Notes: generated from the letters alone by a model not told the origin. DNA of 12,726 nt from Nitrospirota bacterium (GCA_011682355.1 JAACEU010000005.1:1-12726); one strand, 5' to 3'. Shown: positions 1 through 8,496, counted from the first letter of the stretch. Numbers and translations are program-made.

Positions 1-90
1 ACATAAGATATTTTGTTAATATGTGATAATGATATATATAAAATTGATTTGTATTGAACTGATGTCTACGCCCTTAATTAAAGAAAGGCG

Positions 91-121
91 ATAATAATAA
101 TCATATTCAGGATTTTGTCAA
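91..121 (-). promoter_or_regulatory. Sigma70-type promoter pointing out of the left edge
   Basis: On the minus strand there is a perfect -35 TTGACA (121-116) and a -10 TATTAT (99-94) with a 16-base spacer; a second TATTAT lies at 96-91. It would start transcription near base 87 and drive a leftward gene outside the window. Bases 60-91 can form a small CGCC/GGCG hairpin just after the start point. No gene is visible in 1-248; apart from this promoter and the terminator at 171-206 the stretch is AT-rich spacer. Confidence 0.5.
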
Positions 122-170
122 GTATTTAAACGGCTTTTTTTTAAAACTGTTACGAAAAAATCCCGGAAAA

Positions 171-206
171 GTCAAGAAAAGCCCTCTACAAAGGGCTTTT
201 CTTGAC
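171..206. terminator. Strong hairpin terminator after the S-layer gene
   Basis: A perfect 15-bp inverted repeat (171-185 with 192-206) encloses a 6-base loop. On the plus strand it is followed within a few bases by T8 (212-219); on the minus strand it is followed by TTTT and a later T6. It sits 42 bases past the stop of the minus-strand S-layer gene, which is most likely the gene it ends. It could also stop plus-strand read-through. Confidence 0.8.
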
Positions 207-248
207 TGCTGTTTTTTTTAAAAAACTCTAAAAAAACTTTAAAAAACT

Positions 249-2924
249 CTAAATGGCTCCTGCATTATGTAGTTTGTAAAGCAATTCCGCGGCTTCACCT
301 CTGGTTGTTGGATTAGATGGATATAGATATTCTCCATTAAACAATTGATACTTGTATGATTCGCATGCATAACTTGCATACCAGGCGTAATATGGTACAT
401 CGTTGTAATTTGTGTTGCATATTCCCATATTATATCCGGCCATAGCATCCAGCGTCTCAAATATCATTTTTAGGGCCTCGGCTCTATTTACAGTATCGGC
501 GGGCCTTGCTGTGTAATAACCAACATCACCATGGAAAATTCCAAGCGTTTTACCTGTTCTAATATATGGCATATACCAAGCACCTACGTTTACATCGATA
601 AATCCTAGATTTGTACCGTCATCAGGCAAAATAGTAGCATTGTAAGCTTCCAAAAGAACCTTCAAAAATTCTACTCTATTAATGTCATCATATGGTTGAA
701 AAGTATTATCGGAATATCCTAAGAATATTCCCTCACTGGTAGTCCAGGCAATAGCGTCACAATAAGAAGATGAAGTATAAACATCAGTATATCCGGCACA
801 ATAATCACCGGTGTTGCCACCAAAACCATCCACTATTACATTTGCTCCAATACCGCTACTGCTACTGCTGGTTGTCGCACCGCCATCTATGTCACCAACA
901 CTTCCAATAACAAAATGACCACTTTCAGTCTCAGAGCTGCTCAATCTTGATACAATTTTGTATGTATAAACACCGTTTCTTAACTCATCCCCATCATCAT
1001 CTGTGCCATCCCACAAAATCTCATGAGCACCGCTATCCTGATCGTCTAAATCAACAAGTTCAATTACTTTTGTGCCTGATGTGCTTGTTCCTTTATGAAT
1101 TGTAATTACAACATCAGCATCTTCCTCAAGATCATAAAACAAACTTAAATATTCGCTTCCATCAGACAACACAGGAGATAAAAAATCCTTTGTAACATTG
1201 GATTTCGAACTTGAAACATCATCTTCATCGAGTTCAACATCAATTTTTTCAGTATCATAAATATCCTCATTTACCTTATTTTTGGCAACAACTTTTATTT
1301 CAAGATCATCGTCGTAATCATAACCTCCTCCATCCCATTCTACGGCATACCATTTATTTCCTTCAACCGCCATATCCTCAGCTATGTCATCGTCTTCATT
1401 ACCTCCTTCAAGGACAAAAATATCTACAAGGGCATCTGAATCTACACGGAATAAAATATATGTAAATTCACTCAAATCATTGTCAAATTCATCCTTAGAA
1501 AGATATAAATCGTCAATTTCAGGTTTCTCGTATTCAACATCTATAGATTTTGACGCCTGTAATGCCGTACTGCCAACTTCTGAGTAGAAAATAATCCTCC
1601 ATGTACCTTGGTCTACGTATTCATCATCATTATCAGTACCATCCCAAAAAACTTGTACATCATCTTCTTCGTCTACATTCGATTCATCATAAATTTCAAC
1701 TTCTTGAGAACCCAGGATCGCAACAATCCTTAGTTCATCAAGATCCGTTTTTACATCAAATTCAATTTCCAACTCATCATCCTCAGCAGGCTCAAATGTT
1801 GATGAAGGACTCAAAGAAATAGCCCCAATATGGGAATTACTTTCAGTCAAATCACCCAAATCGTCATCAACGCTAACACTTGTAGTCTCAATTACTACAC
1901 CATAGTCATTTTCAGCACGAACATGAACTGTATATGTACCAACGCCTACTTCATTTGATGAATTATCTTCCCCGTTCCAAACGATTGTATGGCTTTCATT
2001 CGCAAGATAGTTTGTGTGATTATAATCACTAAAGTCTCTTACTTCTGTGTCAGTATCATCGTAAATCTCCACAAGTAAGTCTGCGTCTTTTGTATTTGTA
2101 AATGTAATCTCCGTATCTTCAAAATCCGGATCAAAACTGGTAGGGGAAACAGACAAGCCGGAAATGCCGGGTTTATTGGAGTTATCATAGGAAACTGTTG
2201 CAGAAGCTGTACTTGTAACATCTGTATGACTGCTTTTAGAAGCAGAAAAATCGACCGTATAAATACCGGGATCAACTAATCTACCAGCATATTGTCCATC
2301 CCATACAAAAGTTCCCGACGCTGAGTTCGATGCGGTAAACGTTTTCAAAGTATTCTGGTCAGAATCTTTAACTGTTGCAGTAACTGAATCAGCATCCTGG
2401 TTTAATGTGTAGCTTATATTCAAATCTTCATTGTCTCCCAATGGGGAAGGATCCAAATCTCCTCCACCTGAAGCGGCAACTGTATAACTGGTGAGTGTCA
2501 GAGGTGTAATTGTATCAATCGTAATTGTTACATAGTCAAAATATGTAAATCCTCCATCCTCAACATACAATTTTACATGATAATCTCCATCGTCAAGAAT
2601 AGTTCCACCATTGATATTATCTACTGTTCCATACCAGGTATAAGTTTTGGTACCTGCAGTCAAAGCGGCACCATTTACGATTGTAGCCTCTATAACATTG
2701 CTGGTGTCAGTGATTTGCAGAGTTACAGTCGCAGACTGGAGTAAATCAAAACTAATTGTTGCAATTTCTCCATTAGCGGGACGGAAAGTTGTTACAGAAC
2801 TGCCGTCTACCAGTACATCAATATCAGTTGTGTACCCGGAAATAGCGGCCGTAGCAGAAAGGGCAGGCAGCATAATAGCCAGAATTGCTGTTACTATGAC
2901 GCCTGTGAATACTTTTTTAAACAT
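249..2924 (-). CDS. S-layer-type surface protein: FlgD-like Ig repeats plus three SLH domains
   Basis: An 891-residue exported surface protein. Residues 1-27 form a signal peptide (KK, hydrophobic stretch, then Ala-rich LSATAA). Six FlgD-ligand-like beta modules follow, each ending in a W-D/N/Y-G turn and a GxY/W strand. The tryptophans are W97, W208, W316, W427, W530 and W638, giving a period of 103-111 residues. A Ser/Gly linker (about 675-705) leads to three C-terminal SLH domains (about 712-762, 775-828, 840-888), which in known proteins anchor the chain to cell-wall polysaccharide. SLH1 and SLH3 carry cysteine pairs (C709/C722, C836/C854) that could form disulfides; SLH2 has none. The Ig part is very acidic (many DD/DE turns), which suggests calcium binding. 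There is no SD before the ATG and the promoter is unclear: TTGCCC/TATCAT about 60 bases upstream is a weak candidate. Function is probably S-layer or adhesin; the exact ligand is unknown. Confidence 0.85.
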   Translation of the reverse strand: MFKKVFTGVIVTAILAIMLPALSATAAISGYTTDIDVLVDGSSVTTFRPANGEIATISFDLLQSATVTLQITDTSNVIEATIVNGAALTAGTKTYTWYGTVDNINGGTILDDGDYHVKLYVEDGGFTYFDYVTITIDTITPLTLTSYTVAASGGGDLDPSPLGDNEDLNISYTLNQDADSVTATVKDSDQNTLKTFTASNSASGTFVWDGQYAGRLVDPGIYTVDFSASKSSHTDVTSTASATVSYDNSNKPGISGLSVSPTSFDPDFEDTEITFTNTKDADLLVEIYDDTDTEVRDFSDYNHTNYLANESHTIVWNGEDNSSNEVGVGTYTVHVRAENDYGVVIETTSVSVDDDLGDLTESNSHIGAISLSPSSTFEPAEDDELEIEFDVKTDLDELRIVAILGSQEVEIYDESNVDEEDDVQVFWDGTDNDDEYVDQGTWRIIFYSEVGSTALQASKSIDVEYEKPEIDDLYLSKDEFDNDLSEFTYILFRVDSDALVDIFVLEGGNEDDDIAEDMAVEGNKWYAVEWDGGGYDYDDDLEIKVVAKNKVNEDIYDTEKIDVELDEDDVSSSKSNVTKDFLSPVLSDGSEYLSLFYDLEEDADVVITIHKGTSTSGTKVIELVDLDDQDSGAHEILWDGTDDDGDELRNGVYTYKIVSRLSSSETESGHFVIGSVGDIDGGATTSSSSSGIGANVIVDGFGGNTGDYCAGYTDVYTSSSYCDAIAWTTSEGIFLGYSDNTFQPYDDINRVEFLKVLLEAYNATILPDDGTNLGFIDVNVGAWYMPYIRTGKTLGIFHGDVGYYTARPADTVNRAEALKMIFETLDAMAGYNMGICNTNYNDVPYYAWYASYACESYKYQLFNGEYLYPSNPTTRGEAAELLYKLHNAGAI

Positions 2925-3037
2925 GATTAGAGGGGTTATATATTACTACTTATATATACGAAAATGGAGCCAATGATATACAACAAAAAGGCAATGGGGC
3001 AACGATTATGTATTGACGCATCGATAGAATAATTACA

Positions 3038-3901
3038 TTAACCGATTATTGATCTAATTAAATAAATAGTCCCTTTATCATGCAATAAGCGTTGACCATC
3101 ACTATCCAATACCGGCTTGGGGTGTTCGCTATTCTCCACAAGTGATCCGACGGTGTACGGCGTGCCATATTTCCCATTCAAAAAATAATGATCATTTCCT
3201 TTTGCATCGGGACGATCTCCCACTACCAAAATTTCTCTAAGATCCGGCCCAAATGAAATCCCTCTGTTTTCGCTTAAATAACGGCCAAATTGTTTAATGC
3301 CATTGTCCTTGTCTCCATCAGCCGGAGAAATAACCACTCCAATCCCTGAATCTCCAACGTGCACAAAATCCCCATAATTTGGATTCAAATCTGACAAAAA
3401 TTCCAAAACTACCTTATAAATTTCCCGAGACAAACGATTTATTTCACCAATATCACGTGCATCTTGTGCCGCATCAGTCATATGAGTTCGCATTACCACA
3501 ACAACTCTATGCGCGTCATAACAAATCTCACCATATTCCGAAACAGCTTCATGCAATTTACTCATAATCTCATCACGATCCATCAATTCATCCGGCCATT
3601 TTGATCTATAAAACTCCTCGAATTCACCTTTATCCGGATTATAGTCGTATCCCATCGACCCATTTTCTGCGATCAAAAAGAAATTTTCAAAAAACTTACT
3701 CTTTTCATCCGGCGAAACCTCCTCAACTATCGCACTCATCGCTCGTTTCTCAAAAGACTCCAACTGCCGCCCGGTACAAAAAGCAATGGGCATCTTGTGC
3801 GCCAGCTTCACCAGCGCATCAACCATTTCATGAGTAAGACGATAAACCCCATCAGAGGTCACAGTCCCATCAAAATCAAACATTGCGGCTTTGTAGTCCA
3901 T
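3038..3901 (-). CDS. HAD-superfamily hydrolase (probable sugar-phosphate phosphatase)
   Basis: A 287-residue soluble HAD phosphatase. Motif I is D9-F-D11-G-T (nucleophile D9, acid/base D11), motif II is T43 in FCTGR, and motif IV is G228-D229 with GND ending at D237. A lysine for motif III probably lies in the DGDKDNGIKQF stretch (about 200-211). The long segment between motifs II and III (about 45-200) is a C2-type cap, as in the Cof/sucrose-phosphatase/mannosylglycerate-phosphatase branch. The substrate cannot be read from the sequence; the neighbouring glycan ligase suggests a sugar phosphate. Its ATG overlaps the stop of the upstream gene by one base (TAATG), so translation is probably coupled. 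An AAGGA nine bases upstream makes it one of few genes here with an SD site. Confidence 0.75.
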   Translation of the reverse strand: MDYKAAMFDFDGTVTSDGVYRLTHEMVDALVKLAHKMPIAFCTGRQLESFEKRAMSAIVEEVSPDEKSKFFENFFLIAENGSMGYDYNPDKGEFEEFYRSKWPDELMDRDEIMSKLHEAVSEYGEICYDAHRVVVVMRTHMTDAAQDARDIGEINRLSREIYKVVLEFLSDLNPNYGDFVHVGDSGIGVVISPADGDKDNGIKQFGRYLSENRGISFGPDLREILVVGDRPDAKGNDHYFLNGKYGTPYTVGSLVENSEHPKPVLDSDGQRLLHDKGTIYLIRSIIG

Positions 3902-4359
3902 TATTCGTTTTCCTTCTTAATTACTCCCCAGTGATATAGATATAAAGGCAAAGCTACAAGAATCATAGCCAAATATTGCGCCAAATCGCGTTTAATATCA
4001 TTCATGCGTTGTTTCTCACGTTGTGCTTTTGTACTGGCAATACATTTTTCCATCTCATTATCTGTCATTTTCACTTTCTCATTGGCTTTCTCAGCAACAG
4101 GCGAAACGAGATCACCTTCCGCCAGGGCTGGTTCAACAGCGACAGTTTCCTCAGGAACAAGTAAAACGAGACCATCGCGTTCTCCGGGTTGCTCACACTC
4201 CCAATACTTCTCAGTTTCCTGCCATCCCTTCACATCCAAAACATATTCCTTCAAAAGCAAATTGATCAGTCCAATAAATCCAACCAATAAGATTACAATT
4301 GTTATCGCTGTAACCAGATAAAGATAAACTTTTCTGATCATACTTGTTTTTTTAGACAT
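3901..4359 (-). CDS. Small membrane protein with two transmembrane helices, unknown function
   Basis: A 152-residue protein. A short basic N-terminus is followed by a hydrophobic helix at about residues 10-36 (VYLYLVTAITIVILL). A central charged region of about 80 residues follows, with two cysteines (one in the WECEQPG stretch, one in MEKCIAS) and many Glu/Lys. A second helix lies at about 126-146 (LAQYLAMILVALPLYLYHW), then a basic tail. The starting IRKVYLYLV and ending LYLYHWGVIKKE resemble small membrane proteins (DUF5671-like) seen often in Patescibacteria; that match is from memory and unverified. It lies 16 bases after the glycan ligase stop and overlaps the HAD gene, so it belongs to the same operon and may work in envelope assembly. 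Confidence 0.7.
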   Translation of the reverse strand: MSKKTSMIRKVYLYLVTAITIVILLVGFIGLINLLLKEYVLDVKGWQETEKYWECEQPGERDGLVLLVPEETVAVEPALAEGDLVSPVAEKANEKVKMTDNEMEKCIASTKAQREKQRMNDIKRDLAQYLAMILVALPLYLYHWGVIKKENE

Positions 4360-4375
4360 AATTTTTTAGTTAAAA

Positions 4376-6241
4376 TTAAAAGGTTTTGTTTGATCTCAAT
4401 TCTTCTGCGACCTCAAGCATTTCCGCGTTTTCAGTCTCAAATAATTGAGCTTGTTCGTATGGTAAATATGGAATTAGCGCATCAATAAGCTCAGAAGCGG
4501 CCTCTACATTTTTGGTATAGGCTGTGAAATGTACATTATTATCCACATATTCAAAATAATTCAAAAGAAGTGGGACAGTATCATCAATAAAAACTTCAAT
4601 ATCGTATCTTGGGACATTGTGCCAACTAAGCGTTTTGAAATAATCGCGATAATAAACAAAATCATTCATAGGATTTAACTGCAAAGTCTTTTGTGAATAT
4701 TTTCGGCATCGTTCAAGATCAAAAAGTTCCTGAGAAAAATCACAATACACCTCGCTCCTCAAATACCAAGCTTGAGCATCTAAAGGATTCAATTCGATTT
4801 GTTTCTCAGAATATTTCAAAGATTCTTCAAAATCTCTCTCTGAAATATTTCCATCAGCCTCATTCAAATAGTAATTTCGGGGGAAAAATGAATATTCAAG
4901 ATAAGATTCATCTACCACGTGTGACAAAACCAAAAGCGATCCTTCATACAAACTGAACAAACCTACTGCAAGCGCCAAAATCAAAGCCAGAAACGCCCTT
5001 TTTAGCTTCACGGATCGCCCCACCACCAAAGATCTGATAAAGATTATTAACAAGAATAATAAAAGTAAATTTGCGAAGAAATTCAGATTATAATCGATCA
5101 AATTGTGGGCAAACGCTCCGGCGACAGCTACACACAGAATATAAACCGAATCTTTCTTTTTCTGTGACAAATCCGGAAATCTCTTGATAACCGTAATCAA
5201 AATAGTCACCAAGAAAGCCAAAAACGCAAACAACGCGACTAGCCCATATTCAGCCGAAATCTTCAAAAACAGATTATGCGGATGATCAGCATTCCCCAGA
5301 AACGTCTTTTGAATAGGATTGTAAGCATATCTGAAACTATATGGCCCCCATCCAAACAAAGGTTTCTCAGTAGTCAGTTCTATTGCACCAAGCCAAAAAT
5401 CAACTCTCTCCTGTTTGGAAGTGAGCCCTTCGCTGTTGCCAAAAGAAACCCTCTCCTGAACATCAATAACATCATGATTTAAAGATCTGAGAGTATTCGC
5501 TTGCCAAAATAGACCAATAGCGAAAACTCCGGCAAGCAAAATCAAAAGAACTGTCTTGAACTTAATTCTCCTGAAGAAATAGATAAATAGAAGCACCAAT
5601 TGACCCCCCAGCACAATCCAAGCACCCCTGGAGAAAGTCAAAAGCAACGCCGACAAAATCAAACCAATCAAAATCGAAGTGACCCATTTTCCTTTCTTCT
5701 CAAAAAACAACAAGAAGATCGGCCACGCCATTATCAAAAACAAAGCAAACGCATTCGGCCAAACATGCGCATGATACAAAGTGTTAAAAAACGTCCCTAT
5801 AAACCTCGTCTCGGCCTTGAAGAAATACAAAAAATATCCCACAACCACAGCACCAACCGCACCTATCAAAATAATTTTCAGAAAATTCCGGATCCAATCA
5901 TTCTTCTTGTAAGCATAAAGGTAATACAAAGGAACCATCGAGCCCCAAGCCAAAACCTCACTAAATCCGAAATTCTTCGTCTGCGAATACATAAACGAGG
6001 CCGCAATACAGGCTACAAACAAAAACAAAAACAGCCCACTCAGTATAGTTTTCTCCCGTTTCTCCCGGAATTCTCTAACCGCAAGAACGATCAGTAACAC
6101 CCCAAATACAATAACCAAAGGAAATCCCGCTCCATAATCATATTTTTTAAAAACCGGATTAAAGAGAGCCACAAGCCAAAAAACGCTCAAAACTAGAAAG
6201 GATAAATGGCTTGTTATGAGTTTTTGATTTACTTTGGACAT
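4376..6241 (-). CDS. O-antigen ligase/polymerase family membrane protein with TPR-like tail
   Basis: A 621-residue polytopic membrane protein with about 11-12 hydrophobic helices in residues 10-435. The Wzy_C/WaaL-type signature is present: FGWGPYSFRYAYNP, then HPHNLFLKISAEYG near residue 320 in a large extracytoplasmic loop. Members of this family join or polymerise lipid-linked glycans or transfer them to a protein or lipid acceptor. The C-terminal part (about 460-600) is soluble and TPR-like (SEKQIELNPLDAQAWYLRSEVY, then SQKTLQLNPMNDFVYY), as in several ligases. The frame stays open upstream to 6295, but that start would overlap hflX by 35 bases. I chose the ATG at 6241, which begins MSKVNQKL and lies 8 bases after a -10 element. 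It is the first gene of the leftward envelope block. Whether it is ligase, polymerase or protein O-glycosylase is not decided by sequence. Confidence 0.8.
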   Translation of the reverse strand: MSKVNQKLITSHLSFLVLSVFWLVALFNPVFKKYDYGAGFPLVIVFGVLLIVLAVREFREKREKTILSGLFLFLFVACIAASFMYSQTKNFGFSEVLAWGSMVPLYYLYAYKKNDWIRNFLKIILIGAVGAVVVGYFLYFFKAETRFIGTFFNTLYHAHVWPNAFALFLIMAWPIFLLFFEKKGKWVTSILIGLILSALLLTFSRGAWIVLGGQLVLLFIYFFRRIKFKTVLLILLAGVFAIGLFWQANTLRSLNHDVIDVQERVSFGNSEGLTSKQERVDFWLGAIELTTEKPLFGWGPYSFRYAYNPIQKTFLGNADHPHNLFLKISAEYGLVALFAFLAFLVTILITVIKRFPDLSQKKKDSVYILCVAVAGAFAHNLIDYNLNFFANLLLLFLLIIFIRSLVVGRSVKLKRAFLALILALAVGLFSLYEGSLLVLSHVVDESYLEYSFFPRNYYLNEADGNISERDFEESLKYSEKQIELNPLDAQAWYLRSEVYCDFSQELFDLERCRKYSQKTLQLNPMNDFVYYRDYFKTLSWHNVPRYDIEVFIDDTVPLLLNYFEYVDNNVHFTAYTKNVEAASELIDALIPYLPYEQAQLFETENAEMLEVAEELRSNKTF

Positions 6242-6252
6242 GTGCACATAAT
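6224..6252 (+). promoter_or_regulatory. Promoter of hflX, probably leaderless
   Basis: TTGATT (6224-6229), a 17-base spacer and CATAAT (6247-6252) lie 8 bases before the hflX ATG at 6261. The -10 overlaps the opposing -10 of the ligase gene. The start point would fall at the start codon, which agrees with the absence of any SD. The -35 lies inside the first codons of the ligase gene. Confidence 0.5.
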
Positions 6253-6258
6253 ATAACA
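6241..6258 (-). promoter_or_regulatory. Extended -10 promoter of the glycan ligase gene, probably leaderless
   Basis: On the minus strand TG-T-TATATT (6258-6250) is an extended -10 element, ending 8 bases before the ATG at 6241. Transcription would start at or next to the start codon, giving a leaderless mRNA. No good -35 is seen, which is usual for extended -10 promoters. No SD exists. Confidence 0.5.
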
Positions 6259-6260
6259 CC

Positions 6261-7466
6261 ATGTTGCCAAAAGCCATATTAATAGACGTGATCAAACCGG
6301 GAACTTCGGAGGAGGAGGCGGAACGTCGGCTGAAAGAGCTCGAAAACCTGGTTACAACTTACGGTGGAATTGTTGTGGTAAAAGCGATACAGAAGAAGGG
6401 GATTCCGGACTATGAAACGTATATTGGGAAGGGGAAAGTCACGGAGATCATGAATGTTGGTGAGGGAAAAGGGGCGGAAATCCTTATTATAAACAATCTT
6501 CTCAAACCTCGTCAGCTATATGAGTTGAATGAAAGATTCAGAAAGGCAAAATCAAAGATGAAAGCCTGGGATCGAGTAGATATGATCCTGAAGATATTCT
6601 CTAAACACGCAAAAAGTACTGAGGCGAAACTGCAAATAGAACTTGCGAGTATCAAGCACATGGGGCCGCGAATTTTCGGTATGGGTATTGAATTGTCGAG
6701 ACAGGCCGGGGCGATGGGTGTGAGGGCTGGAGCCGGTGAAGCAAATGTCGAAATGATGAAACGGCATCTGCAAAAGCAAGAACTCTCAATCCTGAAAAAG
6801 CTCAAACATTATGAAGTTATAAGAGAGGGACATAGAAAACGACGGCGTCGCCAAAATTTCAAAACGGTAGCTATAGTTGGATATACAAATGCAGGAAAAA
6901 GTTCGCTCCTCAATGCGCTGACTCGCAAAGGCGCGTATGTCGCGGACCAACTTTTCGCCACACTGGACACGAGAGTAGGGAAATTGTGGATTCCGGAAAG
7001 CAACCGAGAAGTGCTCCTTTCGGACACAATCGGATTCATCCAAGATCTCCCTCCCGATCTTATAAAAGCGTTTAAATCTACATTGGCAGAGACTGTCGAT
7101 GCAGAAATGATCCTGCATGTGATAGATATAAATGATCCTCAGCTGAACAAAAACGTGAAAGTTGTTGAGGAAATACTGGATCAACTCGGCCTTCACGACA
7201 AGCCAAAAATTTATGTTTTTAATAAGATTGATCTGGTTAATAGAAAGGATGAACCAAAAAGGGAAGAGCTTCCCCCAAAATCAAGCTTAATGAAGGCGGG
7301 AAAAGACACGGCCAAAATTCTGGGATGGCATGGCAAGAAAAGTGGCCACCATGTCAATTTCAGTCCTCTCAAACTGAAATACAAAGAATTCACCCCGATT
7401 TTCGTCTCGGCAGTAGAAAAAACAAACCTTCCGGACCTCATTCATCAGATTGACGAAAAGCTATAA
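6261..7466 (+). CDS. hflX: GTPase HflX (ribosome-splitting GTPase)
   Basis: A 401-residue cytoplasmic GTPase. The N-terminal HflX domain (about 1-200) holds the typical TYIGKGKVTEI and NNLLKPRQLYEL segments and a basic helical arm (RKRRRRQ). The G domain has G1 GYTNAGKSS (207-215), G2 near TLDTRVG, G3 DTIGF (255-259) followed by DLPPDLIKAFKSTL, G4 NKID (321-324) and G5 SA (383-384). HflX splits stalled or hibernating ribosomes after stress. Between G4 and G5 there are 55+ residues, more than double the usual spacing; this part is basic (KREELPPKSS, GWHGKKSGHH). The start is fixed by the short spacer to the divergent ligase gene. Lactate dehydrogenase follows after 36 bases but has its own promoter. 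Confidence 0.93.
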   Translation: MLPKAILIDVIKPGTSEEEAERRLKELENLVTTYGGIVVVKAIQKKGIPDYETYIGKGKVTEIMNVGEGKGAEILIINNLLKPRQLYELNERFRKAKSKMKAWDRVDMILKIFSKHAKSTEAKLQIELASIKHMGPRIFGMGIELSRQAGAMGVRAGAGEANVEMMKRHLQKQELSILKKLKHYEVIREGHRKRRRRQNFKTVAIVGYTNAGKSSLLNALTRKGAYVADQLFATLDTRVGKLWIPESNREVLLSDTIGFIQDLPPDLIKAFKSTLAETVDAEMILHVIDINDPQLNKNVKVVEEILDQLGLHDKPKIYVFNKIDLVNRKDEPKREELPPKSSLMKAGKDTAKILGWHGKKSGHHVNFSPLKLKYKEFTPIFVSAVEKTNLPDLIHQIDEKL

Positions 7467-7478
7467 AAGTGGTAAAAT
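7450..7478 (+). promoter_or_regulatory. Strong promoter of the lactate dehydrogenase gene
   Basis: TTGACG (7450-7455), a 17-base spacer and TAAAAT (7473-7478) with an upstream TGG extension (7470-7472). The -35 overlaps the end of hflX. Transcription would start near 7485, leaving a leader of about 17 bases without an SD. Confidence 0.65.
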
Positions 7479-7502
7479 CAAGGCGAAAATAAAATAAAAA
7501 CT

Positions 7503-8438
7503 ATGTCCAAAACGCAAAAATCTCATTGCAAATTCAAGGCTTCGATCGTTGGTTGCGGAAGTGTTGGTTCTACCACCGCGTACGCATATTTGCTTTCGGG
7601 ATCGGTTACAAATATGGCACTTATCGACGTAAATAAAGCAAAAGCGGAAGGTCTGATGTTGGACCTCGCACACGCGACCTCATTTACCCCTCATACGGAA
7701 ATAGAAGCTTCAGACGATTTCAAAGCTTGCAGAGGGTCAAACATCGTAGTGATTACAGCCGGAGCAAGGCAAGAAGAAGGTGAAACAAGGCTCGACCTGG
7801 TAGCGAAGAACAAAAAAATCTTCGCATCAATTATCCCAAAAATCGCCAAAGCCGCTCCAAACGCAATTTTGATTGTAGTAAGCAATCCGGTAGATGTTCT
7901 CACATACGAAGCGTTGAAACTTTCCGGATTCCCGGAGAATAGAGTGATCGGTTCGGGTACGGTTTTGGATTCTCTACGTTTGCAATTCCATATTTCCGAA
8001 AAAATTAAAATTCATCCAAGTTCGATTGATTCTTATGTGCTGGGGGAGCACGGAGACACGTCTTTCCCATATTTCAGTTATGCGAATGTACTGGGTAAGC
8101 CATTGAATGATTTTGAGGGATTTGATGACAAAGTCGCGGCTGAGTGTTATCAAGACACCCGTGACGCCGCGTATAGAATTATTCACGATCAAGGATATAC
8201 ATGCTATTCGATCGCGACAGTAATCAGAGAATTAACCGAAGCAATTTTTGAAGATCAGCACAAAGTATTTACACTTTCGGTCAAACTGAACGACTATTAT
8301 GGGCATTCGGAGGTCTGCCTTTCGGTTCCATGCGTACTTGGGAGAAATGGAATCGAAAAAGTCATCCACGTTCCGTTGGACGAAAAAGAACAAAAAAGTC
8401 TTCGTAAAAGTGTAAAGGTATTAAAAGGATTTTTATAA
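7503..8438 (+). CDS. ldh: L-lactate dehydrogenase (NAD-dependent)
   Basis: A 311-residue cytoplasmic LDH/MDH-family enzyme that reduces pyruvate to L-lactate and regenerates NAD+ in fermentation. Visible motifs: Rossmann GCGSVG (17-22), D42 at the end of beta-2 (NAD rather than NADP), substrate loop GARQEEGETR with Q90 and R96, N128 in SNPVD, D156 and R159 in LDSLR, and catalytic H183 in LGEHGDT. Q90 at the specificity position (Q102 in classical numbering, Arg in malate dehydrogenase) indicates lactate rather than malate. Length is normal for the family. The gene is expressed from its own promoter inside the end of hflX. No plus-strand terminator is clear; the hairpin at 8453-8477 lies just downstream, but its U-tract serves the opposite strand. 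Confidence 0.94.
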   Translation: MSKTQKSHCKFKASIVGCGSVGSTTAYAYLLSGSVTNMALIDVNKAKAEGLMLDLAHATSFTPHTEIEASDDFKACRGSNIVVITAGARQEEGETRLDLVAKNKKIFASIIPKIAKAAPNAILIVVSNPVDVLTYEALKLSGFPENRVIGSGTVLDSLRLQFHISEKIKIHPSSIDSYVLGEHGDTSFPYFSYANVLGKPLNDFEGFDDKVAAECYQDTRDAAYRIIHDQGYTCYSIATVIRELTEAIFEDQHKVFTLSVKLNDYYGHSEVCLSVPCVLGRNGIEKVIHVPLDEKEQKSLRKSVKVLKGFL

Positions 8439-8445
8439 GGATAAT

Positions 8446-8477
8446 AAAAAAAGCGCCCCCACACGTGGTGGGGGCGC
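8446..8477 (-). terminator. Intrinsic terminator of the GC-rich minus-strand unit
   Basis: A 10-bp GC-rich stem (8453-8462 with 8468-8477, loop of 5) is followed on the minus strand by U7 (8452-8446). On the plus strand the hairpin has A-tract before it and no U-tract after it. It therefore mainly ends the leftward transcript from 9235, and may weakly stop lactate dehydrogenase mRNA as well. Confidence 0.85.
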
Positions 8478-8496
8478 ACTGTCCATACTAACTGCT

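Noticed and set aside
60..91. CGCC/GGCG hairpin near the left edge as a terminator
   Set aside because: The stem is short, with one wobble and no U-tract on either strand; it more likely lies in the leader of an outward transcript.
5600..6097. 165-residue plus-strand open frame
   Set aside because: It lies antisense within the membrane-spanning part of the ligase gene. Its Gln/Lys/Asn-rich translation is what antisense hydrophobic codons give, and there is no start signal.
6242..6295. Upstream extension of the ligase gene by 18 residues
   Set aside because: It would overlap the start of hflX, lacks ligase-family resemblance, and lies upstream of the likely -10 element.
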